A stretch of DNA of 64,000 bases from Halomonas sp. (GCA_018401555.1 JAGYKP010000081.1:124001-188000), one strand, 5' to 3'; numbered from the stretch's first letter, positions 30,505-41,342 are shown. Program-made: numbers and translations. The notes: a model not told the origin generated them from the letters alone.

Positions 30505-31149
30505 TCAGGGGCGCACCACTCGGGCGTCGCTGGCGATGGCGTCCAGCGGCACGTCCCACGGCTCCACCGGCAGCGAGTCGACCCGCTGACAGTCATGGGC
30601 CAGGCCGACCAGCCGCGGGCGCGGCCCCGGGTGACGGGTAAAGGCCAGGGTACGGTCGTAGAAACCGCCGCCCATGCCCATGCGCTGGCCGGCGTCGTCG
30701 AAGCCCACCAGCGGTAGCAGGATCAGGTCCAGGGCCCAGGCCGGCAGGCGCCGGGCGCGATGGGCGCCATGACGGGTCTCGGGCTCGGGGATGCCGAAGC
30801 GGTTGCGGACCATGGGCGTATCGGCATGGTAGTGCACGAACCACAGGCGATTGCGTGACAGCGGCTTGAGCACCGGCAGGTAAACGCGGGCGCCACGGTG
30901 CCGGAACCAGTCGATCAGGGGAGTGGGGTCTACCTCGCCGTCGTTGGGCAGGTAGAGCGCCACGCGGCGGGCACGCTGCACTTCGGGCAGGCGGCGCAGC
31001 CGGCAGCACAGGCGTTCGCTGGCCTGTCGACGCTGTTTGGGCGTCAGGGCGCGGCGGCGGCGGCGCAGTTCGCGACGCAACTCACGGCGTGAGCCATCGA
31101 AGCTCTCGAGAGAAAGGGGTGCGGCGGGTGTCGGCATGAGAAGTGTCAT
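30505..31149 (-). CDS. ygfA: 5-formyltetrahydrofolate cyclo-ligase
   Basis: This enzyme uses ATP to convert 5-formyl-THF to 5,10-methenyl-THF. The arginine-rich N-terminus (RRELRRELRRRRRALTPKQR) is typical. FGIPEP and the C-terminal signature LILLPLVGFDDAGQRMGMGGGFYDRTL (about 141-167) hold the substrate and Mg-ATP residues. It is 214 residues and intact. It lies directly downstream of the 6S RNA, the same order as ssrS-ygfA in E. coli, and is probably cotranscribed with it. Confidence 0.94.
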   Translation of the reverse strand: MTLLMPTPAAPLSLESFDGSRRELRRELRRRRRALTPKQRRQASERLCCRLRRLPEVQRARRVALYLPNDGEVDPTPLIDWFRHRGARVYLPVLKPLSRNRLWFVHYHADTPMVRNRFGIPEPETRHGAHRARRLPAWALDLILLPLVGFDDAGQRMGMGGGFYDRTLAFTRHPGPRPRLVGLAHDCQRVDSLPVEPWDVPLDAIASDARVVRP

Positions 31150-31155
31150 GTGGAC

Positions 31156-31343
31156 GAGGTTCCCCAGAGTGCCGCTGTCGTTCTGGCCCTTGAACCCAGT
31201 GGTTCAAGGTGGGTGGCCGCAGCCGAACCGTCAGGCTTTCCGACGCACGGACATGCACACGGGTCCGGCTAGCATATGGCCCCCTGGGTACTGCGCATAG
31301 GCTCGAGGGACGATAACGACTGGCAAACACCCCAGGGAACGAC
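31156..31343 (-). ncRNA. ssrS: 6S RNA
   Basis: 6S RNA binds sigma-70 RNA polymerase and mimics an open promoter. On the minus strand, the 3' part reads CACCTTGAACC...GGGTTCAAGG, nearly identical to the conserved E. coli segment. The two ends pair (GTTCCCTGGGGTG with CACTCTGGGGAAC) to form the closing stem. The position between zapA and ygfA is the conserved ssrS location. The ~188-nt length fits. A TACGAT -10 box at 31347-31352 sits just upstream of the inferred 5' end. Exact ends are by pairing. Confidence 0.9.
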
Positions 31344-31346
31344 TTC

Positions 31347-31375
31347 ATCGTACCAGAGCCGGTGAGGGGCGGCCA
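31347..31375 (-). promoter_or_regulatory. Promoter of 6S RNA
   Basis: On the minus strand, a TACGAT -10 (31347-31352) follows a weaker TTGGCC -35 by about 18 bases. The 6S RNA would start about 7 bases downstream. Confidence 0.5.
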
Positions 31376-31395
31376 ATGGATTCCGGGGACCGGGC

Positions 31396-31698
31396 TCAGC
31401 GCGGCTCCGGGGTGCCGGCCAGGGCCCGCTCCAGGCGCTCGCTCAGGGCGTCCAGGCTGCGCTCCCCCTCACGCTGGTTCTCCAGCGTCTCGAGCAGCTC
31501 ATGGGTGATATTGAGCGCCGCCATGATGGCGATACGCTCGCTGCCCAGGAGGTTGTTCTGGGCGTGGATGCCGGTCATGGCGCGATCCAGGTAGCGGGCC
31601 GCACGCTCCAGCTTGGGCTCTTCCTCGGGGGCGCAGGCGATGACGTAGCTGCGTCCCAGCAGGGTGATCTCGGCGGTCGGCCGTGTTGCGTCGCTCAT
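31396..31698 (-). CDS. zapA: Cell division protein ZapA
   Basis: ZapA bundles FtsZ filaments at mid-cell. It starts MSDATRPTAEITLLGRSYVIACAPEEEPKLERAA, typical of the family. After residue 40 it forms a long coiled coil (RIAIMAALNITHELLETLENQ). I chose the ATG at 31698, ten codons inside the open frame, which gives 100 residues. It is divergent from ygfB, the usual gammaproteobacterial arrangement, and upstream of ssrS-ygfA. Confidence 0.92.
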   Translation of the reverse strand: MSDATRPTAEITLLGRSYVIACAPEEEPKLERAARYLDRAMTGIHAQNNLLGSERIAIMAALNITHELLETLENQREGERSLDALSERLERALAGTPEPR

Positions 31699-31904
31699 CG
31701 GGGGCTCCGGCTCGACCCGGCAGGCCACGCGGGCCGCGCGTCCCTGGGGGCCGATGCGTTAACATCCAGTCAATACCGCATGGCCAGCCACTATAAGAGA
31801 GGCCTTCTCGAGCGGTCAACGCGCGGAGCCGATTAGCGACCCGATCCCGCCCATCCAGCCACCGTTTATTCGGACACCCTCTATTCATACACCATGGAGC
31901 CCTC

Positions 31905-32483
31905 ATGTCACTGATCGACGAACGCCAGGACTTTTCCACCATCGCCGACCTCTTCCTGCTCCACGGCAGCATGCAGTCACCGGCCTTCCTCGACGGGCGG
32001 CTGTGTGCCCGGCTCGCCATGCACGATATCGACCCCGCCGCCTGGCTGGAGGAGGTGTGCCAGGTGCTGGGCGTCGAGCAGCCGCGTGACGAGCCCTCCG
32101 CGGAGCGCTTCCTGGCCTGGCGCCGCCAGACCCTGGATGCCCTCTCCGGTGGCGAGCTCGGCTACGAACCGCTGCTGCCCGATGAGCTCTTCTCGCTGGC
32201 CGAACGTGCCCGGGGCCTCAAGGAGTGGACCCAGGGCTTCCTGTGAGGTGATTGAGGATGCCGGCGAGGCTCCCCGGAGGCATGGTCCACGGCGCTGCGC
32301 GCGAGGCGCTGGAGGACCTGGAGGATCGCCGCCATGCCCGCCGATCTCGAGGAGAGCGCCGAGAACGAAGGCGACCTCTTCGCCCTGGCCGAGCACGCCC
32401 GCATGGCGGCCATGCTGCTCTACACCGAGCAGCATCCCGGCAAGCCCCAGGTCGAGGATGCCGAAAGCCCCACTCGCCACTGA
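31905..32483 (+). CDS. ygfB: YgfB/UPF0149 family protein (frameshifted)
   Basis: This cytoplasmic all-helical protein of unknown role usually lies upstream of pepP-ubiH. The N-terminal 113 codons (STIADLFLLHGSMQSPAFLDGRLCA to RARGLKEWTQGFL) match the first two thirds. The typical C-terminus (MPADLEESAENEGDLFALAEHARMAAMLLYTEQHP) follows in the same frame from 32334, ending at TGA 32481-32483. Between them (32247-32333) the frame is broken by stops and at least two indels, with REALEDLED readable in a third frame. Full length would be about 190 residues. Errors are likely, since the flanks are well kept. Confidence 0.8.
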
Positions 32484-32509
32484 AACACCATCATCGACAA
32501 GGAGTCCCC

Positions 32510-33846
32510 ATGCTGCCCGAGACCCTGCCGCGCCCGGCGCCGATCGCCAATGCCGACTACCGACTGCGCCGCCAGGCGCTGATGGCGGCCCTGCCGGGTG
32601 ACGCCGCTGTGCTGCTGCCCGGCGCCTCCCTGGTCACCCGTTCGCGGGACAGCGAGTTCCCCTTCCGTCAGGACAGCGATTTCCACTACCTCACCGGCTT
32701 CCCCGAGCCCGATGCCCTGCTGCTGCTTCTCCCGGGGCGTGACGAGGGCGAGAGCGTGCTGTTCTGCCAGGATCGTGACCCGACGCTGGAGGCCTGGACC
32801 GGAATCCGACTGGGCGCCGAAGGAGCCGTCCGCGAGCATGGCGTCGACCAGGCCTTCGAGAACGCCGAGCGCGGCGAGCGCCTCGCGGCCCTGCTCGATG
32901 GTCGGCGCACGCTCTACCTGGCGCTGGACAGCGAGCCGGCGCTGGCCCTGGCCGAGGAGGTGCGCGCCGAGCTGGTGTCGCGGGTGCGGCGCGGGGCGCG
33001 TCCCCCGAGGCCTTCGCCGATGTGGCACCGCTGCTCCACGAGGCGCGGCTGGTCAAGAGCCCGGCGGAGCTGGCCCTGCTGCGGCATGCCGCGGAGATCT
33101 CGGCGCGTGGTCACCTGCGCGCCATGCGTGCGTCGCGCCCCGGGCTCGAGGAGTACCAGCTGCAGGCGGAACTGGAGCACGAATTCCGCTGGCAGGGCGG
33201 CAGCGGTCCCGCCTATGCCAGCATCGTCGGTGGCGGCGCCAATGCCTGTGTGCTGCACTACATCGTGAATCGCGCCCCGCTCAAGGACGGTGACCTGGTG
33301 CTGATCGATGCCGGGGCCGAGTTCGAGCTGTATGCCGGCGACATCACGCGCACCTTTCCGGTCAATGGCCGCTTCAGCGATGCCCAGCGGGCGCTCTACA
33401 CAGTGGTGCTGGACGTTCAGGAGCGTGCGGTGGCCGCGGTGCGCCCCGGTACCACCCTGGCGGCGATCCACGCCGAGGTGGTGCGCGGCCTGACCGAGGG
33501 ACTGATCCACCTGGGTCTGCTCGAGGGCGAGGTACAGGCGCGCATCGATGACGAGAGCTACCGGCGCTTCTATCTGCACTCCACCTCCCACTGGCTGGGT
33601 CTGGATGTCCATGACGTGGGGCTCTATCGCCGCGATGGTGAACCCCGGCCGCTGGTCCCGGGCATGGTGGTCACCGTGGAGCCGGGGCTCTACATACCCG
33701 CCGACGACGACATTCCCGAGGCCTTGCGTGGCATCGGCATCCGCATCGAGGACGATGTCGTGGTGACCGACGAGGGACACGAGGTGCTGACCGCCTCCGT
33801 CCCGAAATCGGTAGAGGCTATCGAGGCGCTGATGGCTGGTAAGTGA
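32510..33846 (+). CDS. pepP: Xaa-Pro aminopeptidase (aminopeptidase P II) (frameshifted)
   Basis: PepP removes N-terminal residues next to proline. The creatinase N-domain (FPFRQDSDFHYLTGFPEPDA) is in one frame. The catalytic pita-bread domain follows in another: AELALLRHAAEIS, IDAGAEFELYAGDITRTFP with the two metal-binding Asp, HSTSHWLGLDVHD with a metal His, and VVTVEPGLYI and GIRIEDDVVV with the Glu ligands. The frames join near 33000 in a C5 run; restoring one base gives about 445 residues. A GGAG ribosome site precedes the ATG. It follows ygfB and precedes ubiH, the conserved order. Confidence 0.88.
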
Positions 33847-33913
33847 TCGCTTCATCAAGACCGTTCTTTCTTTATGTAACGTACATTATGAAATATTCAG
33901 CTGAGGTGGCGCC

Positions 33914-35149
33914 ATGAGCCCCGCTACAACATCTCCTGGTACAGCATCGGCCACAAGGACGGTGGATATCGCCATCGTCGGTGGCGGACTGGTGGGGGCC
34001 AGCCTGGCCTGTGCACTGGCACCGCTGATCGAGCAGCACGGGCTATCGGTGGCGGTGATCGAGGCGTCGCCCATCCTCGACCTGGCCGCCGCCCCGTGGC
34101 AGCCCAGCTTCGATGCCCGGGCCAGCGCGATCTCACTGGGGACCGCCCTGCACTTCACCGACATGGGGTGTGGCCGGAGATGGCCGAGGAGGCCGCCGCG
34201 ATCCGCCGCATCCATGTCAGCGAGCGCGGCCACTTCGGTGCCACCCGCCTCGATGCCCGGGAGCTGAACGTGGAGGCGCTGGGCCATGTGGTCCCCAATG
34301 CCTGGATGGGGCGTGTGCTGCACCAGCGCCTCGCCGGATTGCCGCTGGCCTGGTACTGCCCGGACCGGGTCGAGACGATCGAGCCGGCCGAGGGCGGGTA
34401 TCGCCCTGGCGCTCGACTCTGGCGCCAACCTCCAGGCCCGTCTCACGGTGCTGGCCGATGGCGGGCGCTCGGGGCTCAAGGAGCGCCTGGGCATCGCCAG
34501 CGATGCCCGGCCCTATGACCAGGTGGCACTGATCGCCAGCGTCGAGACGAGCCGCCCCCACCAGGGGGTCGCCTGGGAGCGCTTCACCCGTGAGGGGCCG
34601 ATCGCCCTGCTGCCACTGCGCGGACAGACAATGGAGCTGGTGTGGACCCACGCCGCGGGCGAGGAAAGGCGACACCTGGCCCTCGCGGAGGGCGACTTCC
34701 TGGCCGAGCTGCAGGCCGCCTTCGGCGACCGCGCGGGTCGCTTTCGGCGCGTGGGCAGCCGCCACGCCTACCCGTTGAGCCTGGTCACGGCGCGAGAGAC
34801 GACCCGGCCGGGACTGGCGGTGCTGGGCAATGCCGCCCATGCCCTGCACCCGGTGGCCGGCCAGGGTTTCAACCTGGCGCTGCGTGGGGTCATGGACCTG
34901 GTGGCCTCGCTGGAGGCGGGGCTGGCGGCGGGGTGGCCGGTCGGTGATGCCGGGGTGCTCGAGGCGTTCGATGCCCGGCGCGACGCCGACCGTCGCAACG
35001 TGATCCGCTTCAGCGACGGCCTGGTGCGGCTGTTTGGCATCGACAGCCGGCTGCTCGGCCATGCGCGAGCCGCCGGGCTGATCGGCCTCAATCTGGCCGG
35101 CCCGCTGCGCCGCGACCTGGCCCGGCGCGCCATGGGGCTGGAGAGATAA
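33914..35149 (+). CDS. ubiH: 2-octaprenyl-6-methoxyphenyl hydroxylase (frameshifted)
   Basis: This is the FAD monooxygenase of ubiquinone synthesis. It has VDIAIVGGGLVGASLA (dinucleotide-binding, residues ~17-32), FDARASAISLG, a DG motif in LTVLADGGRSGLKERLG, and the C-terminal GNAAHALHPVAGQGFNLALRG. Two frameshifts break it. The first is at the G4 run 34165-34168, where a fifth G restores DMGVWPEM; the second is at about 34395. Otherwise full length (about 410 residues). It overlaps the 15-bp repeat at its stop and lies between pepP and ubiI. Confidence 0.88.
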
Positions 35150-35195
35150 GAGCTGGAGAGATAAGAGCTGGAGAGATGAGGGCTGGAGCGATGAG
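35137..35195. repeat. 15-bp tandem repeat spanning the ubiH stop and ubiI start
   Basis: About four units of GCTGGAGAGATAAGA, the later ones changed to GAGATGAGG, start in the last codons of ubiH and end at the first ATG of ubiI. Each unit holds a GGAG followed by ATAAG or ATGAG, so copy number would change the spacing or choice of start for ubiI. Confidence 0.85.
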
Positions 35196-36500
35196 TGCGG
35201 CACAGCGGGAGCATGAGGATGCGACAGGGAGCGAAGGCATGAGGGATGAAGGCCAGCAAAGCGCAGCCCGTCCGGGGGGAGATCACCATGAGGTGATCGT
35301 CGTCGGCGGGGGCATGGTGGGGGCCGCGCTGGCGGCGCTGCTCGGCGAGGCCGGGGTCGCGGTGGCCCTGGTGGATGCCAGGCCCGCCCTGCTGGACCCC
35401 GAGGCCGTGGGGCGTGGTCGGCCGGCGCGCCGCGTGAGCGCATTGACGCCTGTCTCGCAGCGGCTGCTGGAGGGGCTGGGTGCCTGGCCGTGGATGGCGG
35501 CGCGGCGCGTCAGCCCCTACCGCTACATGCAGGTGTGGGACGCCGAGGGCAGCGGTGAGGTCGACTTCTCCGCCGACCAGGCCGGCCTGGCGGTGCTCGG
35601 GCATATCGTCGAGAACGACGTCACCCTGGCTGCCCTGGAGCGGCGCCTGGTGGCGCTGCCCTCGGTTCATCTCTGCCTGGGGCCCGGGTCGAAGGGCTGG
35701 AGGGCGGCGTCAGGGAACGGCGCGTCCTGCTGGCCGACGGCCGGCGCTTGAGCGCGCCCCTGGTGGTGGCCGCGGATGGCGCGCGCTCGCCGCTGCGCGA
35801 CCTGGCGGGCATCGCCGTCAGCGAGCGCGACACCGGCCACGTGGGCCTGGTGACCACGGTACGCGTCGCGGCGCCCCATGGCGAAGTGGCGCGGCAGGCC
35901 TTCCTGCCCGGCGGACCGCTGGCCTTCCTGCCCCTGGCGATGGACGGGGACGAGCAGCACTGCTCCATCGTCTGGTCCACGTCACCCGCCGAGGCCGAGC
36001 GCCTGGCCGGCCTCGAACGCAAGGCGCTGGGGGAGGCGCTGGCGGCGGCCATCGACCACCGTCTGGGGGAGGTGACGGTGCTGGATGAGGCGGTGGGCTT
36101 CCCGCTGGTGCAGCGCCACGCCGAGCGCTACACCCTGCCCGGCTTCGCCCTGGTGGGTGACGCCGCCCATGGCATCCATCCCCTGGCCGGCCAGGGCGTC
36201 AACCTGGGGCTGATGGATGCCGCCGTGCTGGCCGAGGAGCTGCTGGCAGCACGCCAGCGCGGCGTGATGCTGGGTGACGAGCGGGTGCTGGCGCGCTATG
36301 CCCGCCGCCGCCGCGGCGACAACGCCGGCATGCTGGCGCTGATGGACGGCTTCCGGCTGCTGTTCGGGGCGCGCCACCCGGCCCTGTCACTGGCGCGCAA
36401 TCTGGGGATGAGTGGCGTGGATCGGTTGGTCCCGCTCAAGCGGCTGCTGCTGCAGCAGGCCACCGGCCAGCGTGGCCGGCTGCCTGCCAGCTGCCGCTGA
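35191..36500 (+). CDS. ubiI: UbiH/UbiF/VisC-type FAD monooxygenase (frameshifted)
   Basis: This FAD hydroxylase of ubiquinone biosynthesis is paralogous to the preceding ubiH. It has EVIVVGGGMVGAALAALLGEAG, RVSALTPVSQRLLEGLG, VVAADGARSPLRDLAG, FPLVQRHAERY and the typical GDAAHGIHPLAGQGVNLGLMD. One frameshift lies at about 35670-35690, in a run of G and C. Full length would be about 430 residues. Several ATG starts lie in the 15-bp repeat; I use 35191, which follows GGAG. UbiI is the best fit by position; UbiF or an undefined family member is possible. Confidence 0.83.
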
Positions 36501-36519
36501 CCGGGAAGGGTAAAGCGGA

Positions 36520-37824
36520 TCAGCGGTCGCGCTGGCGAATCACGTCGAGGGCCTTGAGCAGGTTGAGGGCCTCGCCGAGCTGGTAGTCATCGCGTAGCCG
36601 TTCGCTCTGCTCGCTGCTCTCCCGCGGCGCATCCCGCGAGCCGAGGTGGCCCTCCAGGTCGGCCTCGCGGACCCCGCGACCGTTCTCGGTCACCTCCACG
36701 CGCCCCCGCACCACCCGGACATCCGGCTCGATGCCCTGGGCCTGGATGGAGCGGCCGCCGGGGGTGAAGTAGAGCGCCGTGGTGAGCTTGAGCCCCTCGC
36801 CGTTGCCCAGTGGCATGATCTGCTGCACCGACCCCTTGCCGAAACTCTCGGTGCCCATCACCACGCCGCGGCGCTGGTCCTGCAGGGCGCCGGCGACAAT
36901 CTCCGCCGCCGAGGCGCTGCCGCCGTTGATCAGCACCACCAGGGGGACATCGGGGGCCGCGGTCCTGGCGTTCGCCGAGAAGCGCATCTCGGTATCCGGC
37001 AGGCGGCCCTCGGTATAGACGATCAGCCCCTCGTCGAGGAAGGCGTCGGCCACCGCTACCGCGGCCTGCAGCACACCTCCGGGGTTGTTGCGCAGGTCGA
37101 GCACCAGGCCGTCGAGGTCGCCGTCGCGCTCCAGCTGGCGGATATGTTCGCTCACCTGGTCGCCGGTGCGGGTCTGGAACTGGCTGACGCGCAGGTAGCC
37201 GAAGCCGGGCGCCAGCAGCTCGCTCTTGACGCTCTCGGTGCGGATATTCTCGCGCGTCAGGGTGACGCTGCGCGGCGAGCTTTCGCCCTGGCGCATGATG
37301 GTCAGCTCGATCTCGCTGCCCGGTTCGCCGCGCATCAGCTCCACCGCCTCCTGCAGCGACATGCGCTCGGTGGGGGTGTCGTCGATGCGCAGGATCAGGT
37401 CCCGGGCCTGCAGGCCGGCACGCGAGGCCGGGGTATCGTCGATGGGGGTGATCACCGTCAGCTGGCCATCCTCCATGCCCACCTCGATGCCGATGCCGCC
37501 GAACTCCCCCTCGGTCGACTCGCGCAGGCTCTGGAACGCCTCGCGGTCGAGGTAGGCGGAGTGCGGATCGAGCTCGCTGAGCATGCCGCGCATGGCATTG
37601 CGCAGCAGGCTGGCGTCGTCGACCTCCTCGACGTAGGCGCGCTTGATGCGCTCGAATACCTCGGCGAAGGTCTGGATCTCGGCCACCGGCAGCTCGTCGT
37701 CGGTGCTCTGGGCCGGTGCCGCCAAGGGCAGCGCCAGCAGGGCCAGGGGCAGCAGCCCGGTCAGCAGGCGCCGGGTGGAACGTGAGCGGGGAGACCTGCC
37801 CGAGTGAGGAAGCGCTGGGTGCAT
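36520..37824 (-). CDS. Carboxyl-terminal processing protease (S41)
   Basis: This periplasmic serine protease of the CtpA family cleaves C-termini and can control murein hydrolases. It has a signal peptide ([23 protein letters not shown], to about residue 40), a PDZ domain ([12 protein letters not shown] through about 195) and the peptidase domain with the Ser-Lys dyad, S305 in [10 protein letters not shown] and K330 in SFGKGSVQ. It is 434 residues and intact. It lies downstream of envC, a murein-hydrolase activator. That pairing, common in proteobacteria, suggests joint work in cell-wall remodelling. Confidence 0.92.
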   Translation of the reverse strand: MHPALPHSGRSPRSRSTRRLLTGLLPLALLALPLAAPAQSTDDELPVAEIQTFAEVFERIKRAYVEEVDDASLLRNAMRGMLSELDPHSAYLDREAFQSLRESTEGEFGGIGIEVGMEDGQLTVITPIDDTPASRAGLQARDLILRIDDTPTERMSLQEAVELMRGEPGSEIELTIMRQGESSPRSVTLTRENIRTESVKSELLAPGFGYLRVSQFQTRTGDQVSEHIRQLERDGDLDGLVLDLRNNPGGVLQAAVAVADAFLDEGLIVYTEGRLPDTEMRFSANARTAAPDVPLVVLINGGSASAAEIVAGALQDQRRGVVMGTESFGKGSVQQIMPLGNGEGLKLTTALYFTPGGRSIQAQGIEPDVRVVRGRVEVTENGRGVREADLEGHLGSRDAPRESSEQSERLRDDYQLGEALNLLKALDVIRQRDR

Positions 37825-37894
37825 GCGAACTCCGCTGTTCCGGAACGGTGGGCGACCAGCATAGCCCGCCGCCGGCGTGCATGGAAAGCGACGC

Positions 37895-39038
37895 TCAGCG
37901 GCGGGCGATCCATGACTGGGGATCGATGGGGTCGCCGCCGCGGCGCACCTCGAAGTAGAGCGCCGGGCGTTGCTGGCCGCCGCTCATGCCCACGGCTCCG
38001 ATCACCTCGCCGCGTGAGACCGGGCGGCCAACCTGGGCGGTGAAGTGCTGCAGGTGGGCGTGGAGGGTCATCACGCCGTCGCCGTGGTCGATGATCAGCA
38101 GGTTGCCGAAGCCGCGCAGCCAGTCGGCGAAGACCACCCGGCCGGCGTGCACGGCGCGCACCGGGCTGCCCTCGGTGGCGAGGATCAGGATGCCGTTGCG
38201 GTGCACCGCATCGCCGGCGCCGAAACGCGAGGCGATGCTGCCCTGGATCGGCCAGGGCAGCTCGCCCCGGGTGCGCTCGATGGCGGTGGAGGGCGGTGGT
38301 CGCTGCAGGCGGGCCAGTTGCTCCTGCACCTCGCGCAGCACCTGTCTCGGCGCGCTCGCGGTCCTGCTCAAGGGAAGCGAGCCGCGCCGCCTCGCCGCTG
38401 TGACGGCTGTCCAGCTCCTCGACCAGGGTGGCGCGTTCACGCATCTGCTCGGCCAGCTGGGTGCTGCGCTCGGCCAGTTCCGCGGCGAGGGCGTCGAGGC
38501 GCTCGCCGCGAGCCTCGAGCTCGCGGCGGGTCTCGGCCAGGGCCGCATCGAGGCGCGCCAGCTCGTCGAGTCGCTCGCGGCGAGCCCGGGCCAGGTGGTT
38601 CAGGTAGTGCTGGAGGCGATCCAGTCGTGCCGGGTCGTCCTGATTGAGCAGCAGCTTGAGCTGGGGCGAGCGGCCCAGGCGGTAGAGGGCGTCGAGCTGG
38701 GTATGGATGGCCTCGAGCTGGGCGGCGCGCTCGGTCTCGAGCTCGTCGCGGCGCGCCTGGAGGGTCTCCATCTCGGCACCCAGCCCGCGTCGCTCGGCCT
38801 GGAGCTCATCGAGTCGGCGATGGGTGGCGGCCAGCGACGTCTCGATCGCCTCCAGCTGGCGCGCCGCCTCGTCGCGGGCCTGGCGGGTCGCCGATACGCG
38901 CTGGCCGGCCTCCTCGATGGCCGAACCGATGGCATCGAGACGCTCCTGCACGGCCTCTTCGCTGGGCTGGGCAGCAAGCGGACCCGCCAGGCAGAGCATC
39001 AGCAGCAGCGTACCGAGGGGGGCGGCAGGCCTGGCCAT
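37895..39038 (-). CDS. envC: Murein hydrolase activator EnvC (frameshifted)
   Basis: EnvC activates amidases AmiA/AmiB during septation. It starts with a signal peptide ([17 protein letters not shown]), followed by a long coiled coil rich in E, R, A and L (residues ~25-230). The C-terminal LytM/M23 domain ([51 protein letters not shown]) lacks some metal ligands, as in EnvC. The coiled coil and the LytM domain are in different frames, joining at about 38345. Full length would be ~381 residues. It sits between gpmI and ctpA, the conserved gpmI-envC-ctpA order. Confidence 0.9.
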
Positions 39039-39046
39039 CCGTCCGC

Positions 39047-40609
39047 TCAGCCGAACTCGATCAGGGCGTGGCCGCTCATCTCCTCGGGAATCGGCTGGTC
39101 CATCATCGCCAGCAGGGTCGGGGCGATGTCGCACAGGCTGCCGTCGTCGATCAGCCGCGCCGGGCGCTCGCCGACATGGATCAGCGGCACCTCGAAGGTG
39201 GTATGGGCGGTCTGGGGGGCGCCGGTCTCGGGGTTGATCATCTGCTCGGCGTTGCCATGGTCGGCGGTGACCAGGCAGGCCCCGCCGGCGCGCTGGATCG
39301 CCTCCGACCACCCGGCCCACGCAGCCGTCGACGGTCTCGATGGCCTTGACGGCGGCGTCGAAGTCGCCGGTGTGGCCGACCATGTCGCCGTTGGCGTAGT
39401 TGCACACGATCAGGTCGAAGCGGCCCGAGTCGATGGCCTCCACCAGGCGGTCGGTCACCTCGTGGGCGCTCATCTCGGGCTTCTCGTCGTAGGTCTTCAC
39501 GTCCCGGGGCGAGGGCACCAGGATGCGCTCCTCGCCCTGGTACTCGGCCTCGCGGCCGCCGGAGAAGAAGAAGGTGACGTGGGGATACTTCTCGGTCTCG
39601 GCGATGCGCAGCTGGGTCAGCCCGCGGCTCTCCATGACCTCGCCCAGGGTGTTGTGCAGCGCCACCGGCGGGAAGGCCGCCGGTGCGGGGATGTCGGCGG
39701 CATAGCGGGTCAGGGTCACCAGGCCCTCGGCGGCGAGCCGGGGATGCACGCGCCGCGTGAAGCCGTCGAAGGCGTCGTCGACGAAGGCCCGGGTAAGCTC
39801 CCTGGCGCGGTCGGCGCGGAAGTTCAAGAACAGGGCGGCGTCGCCCTCCTCGATGGTGATCGGCACGCCGGCCGGGCGCACGCTGGTGGCGGCCACGAAC
39901 TCGTCGGTCTCGCCGCGTTCGTAGGCGGCGCGCAGCCCGCCTCGGCGCCGGCGACCACGTGTTCGCCTTCGCCCTCGGTGAGCAGGCGGTAGGCCTTCTC
40001 GACACGATCCCAGCGGTTGTCACGATCCATGGCGAAGTAGCGGCCGATGATCGAGGCCACGAAGCCGTTGTCGGCGCCGACCAGTTCGGCGAGGCGCGCG
40101 TTGGTGCGTTCGAGGGAGGCCAGGGCGCTCTGGGGCGGCATGTCGCGGCCATCCAGGAAGGCGTGCACGAAGATGCGGGTGGCACCGCGGCGGGCCGCCA
40201 GTTCGGCGACGGCGAGGATATGCTCCTCGTGGCTGTGCACGCCCCCCGGCGAGAGCAGGCCCAGCAGGTGCACCGCCCGGCCCGCGGCCACGGCCGCGTC
40301 GATGGGCGCGGTCAGGTTGGCATTGGTGTCCAGGTCGCCATCCTCGATGGCCTTGGTGATGCGCGTGAAGTCCTGGTAGACGACCCGCCCCGCGCCGAGG
40401 TTCATGTGGCCTACCTCGGAGTTGCCCATCTGGCCGTCGGGCAGGCCGACGTGGCGGCCGTCGGTATGGATCAGGGTGTGGGGATGCTCGGCCCACAGGC
40501 GGTCCATCACCGGCGTATTGGCGGCCTCCACGGCGTTGTTGGCCGGGTCGGGGTTGTGGCCGTAGCCGTCGAGGATGATCAGGGCGACGGGGCGCGGGGT
40601 GGCGGTCAT
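39047..40609 (-). CDS. gpmI: 2,3-bisphosphoglycerate-independent phosphoglycerate mutase (frameshifted)
   Basis: This cytoplasmic Mn-dependent phosphoglycerate mutase of glycolysis starts [13 protein letters not shown] (metal-binding D). It has [16 protein letters not shown] with the catalytic Ser, [34 protein letters not shown], and the metal-binding [18 protein letters not shown] and [10 protein letters not shown]. There are two frameshifts: at about 39940, where one C restores [12 protein letters not shown], and at about 39310. Length about 521 codons, normal. It starts divergently from the rhodanese gene and is followed by envC and ctpA. Confidence 0.92.
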
Positions 40610-40792
40610 GGCGAGTGTCCTCGAAGCTGGATAGACGCGACCCGGCCCGTTGGCGGCTGTAACCGGAAGATCTCGACGCCGGGCGTTCCGGGGTCGCGGC
40701 AGGAATCGTCCTTGCGGCATCATATCGCAGGCGGCATCGTGCGTCATGGCTCCCCGGCGCTCGATATCCGTGGCGAATCGCTGCCGGATGGC

Positions 40793-40822
40793 CTGATTCG
40801 TCGGCGCCCACTCGTGTATACT
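40793..40822 (+). promoter_or_regulatory. Candidate promoter of the rhodanese-secB unit
   Basis: The TATACT -10 box (40817-40822) is good; the -35 (CTGATT at 40793-40798) is weak at an 18-base spacing. The same GTGTATACTG/CGCCC string occurs before xseB. Confidence 0.4.
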
Positions 40823-40885
40823 GGCGCCCGCTGCGCGCCAGTCGCGCCCCTGTTTCCGTGCACCGAGACGAGAGTTTTCGCACCC

Positions 40886-41308
40886 ATGATCGATCAGCTG
40901 TTTGAATTCGTGCAGAACCACCCGCTGCTGGTGGGCGCCTTCCTCCTGGTGCTGACTGCCTGGGTCCTCTACGAGGCGCGCAACAGCGCCTCCAACGGCG
41001 TGACCTCCGGCGAGGCGACCCAGCTGATCAACCGTGAGGACGCGGTGGTGCTGGATACCCGCGAGGCCGGCGACTTCAAGGCCGGCCATATCGCCGGCGC
41101 CCGCAACATTCCCCAGAGCCGCATCGACGAGCGCATGGGCGAACTCGAGAAGGTCAAGGACAAGCCGATCATCGTGGCCTGCAAGTCGGGCCAGTCCGCG
41201 GGTGTGACCGTGGCCAAGCTCTCCAAGGCCGGGTACTCTCGGGTGCTCAAGCTCAAGGGCGGCATGATGCAGTGGCAGGCCGATGGCCCGCCGGTCGTCA
41301 AGAAGTAG
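40886..41308 (+). CDS. Membrane-anchored rhodanese-like protein (YibN-like)
   Basis: This single-domain sulfurtransferase-type protein is anchored in the inner membrane. An N-terminal helix ([18 protein letters not shown], residues ~14-31) precedes the rhodanese domain ([24 protein letters not shown]). The active-site loop is [10 protein letters not shown] with the catalytic Cys at about 98. It is 140 residues and intact. As in other gammaproteobacteria it precedes secB, but the grxC gene usually between them is absent here. Confidence 0.9.
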   Translation: MIDQLFEFVQNHPLLVGAFLLVLTAWVLYEARNSASNGVTSGEATQLINREDAVVLDTREAGDFKAGHIAGARNIPQSRIDERMGELEKVKDKPIIVACKSGQSAGVTVAKLSKAGYSRVLKLKGGMMQWQADGPPVVKK

Positions 41309-41342
41309 CATTCCACGCGTGTTGAACGCGACCTTCACCTCC

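Noticed and set aside
36646-37785. 379-codon frame antisense to the S41 protease
   Set aside because: Same kind of shadow; the protease has signal peptide, PDZ and catalytic dyad.
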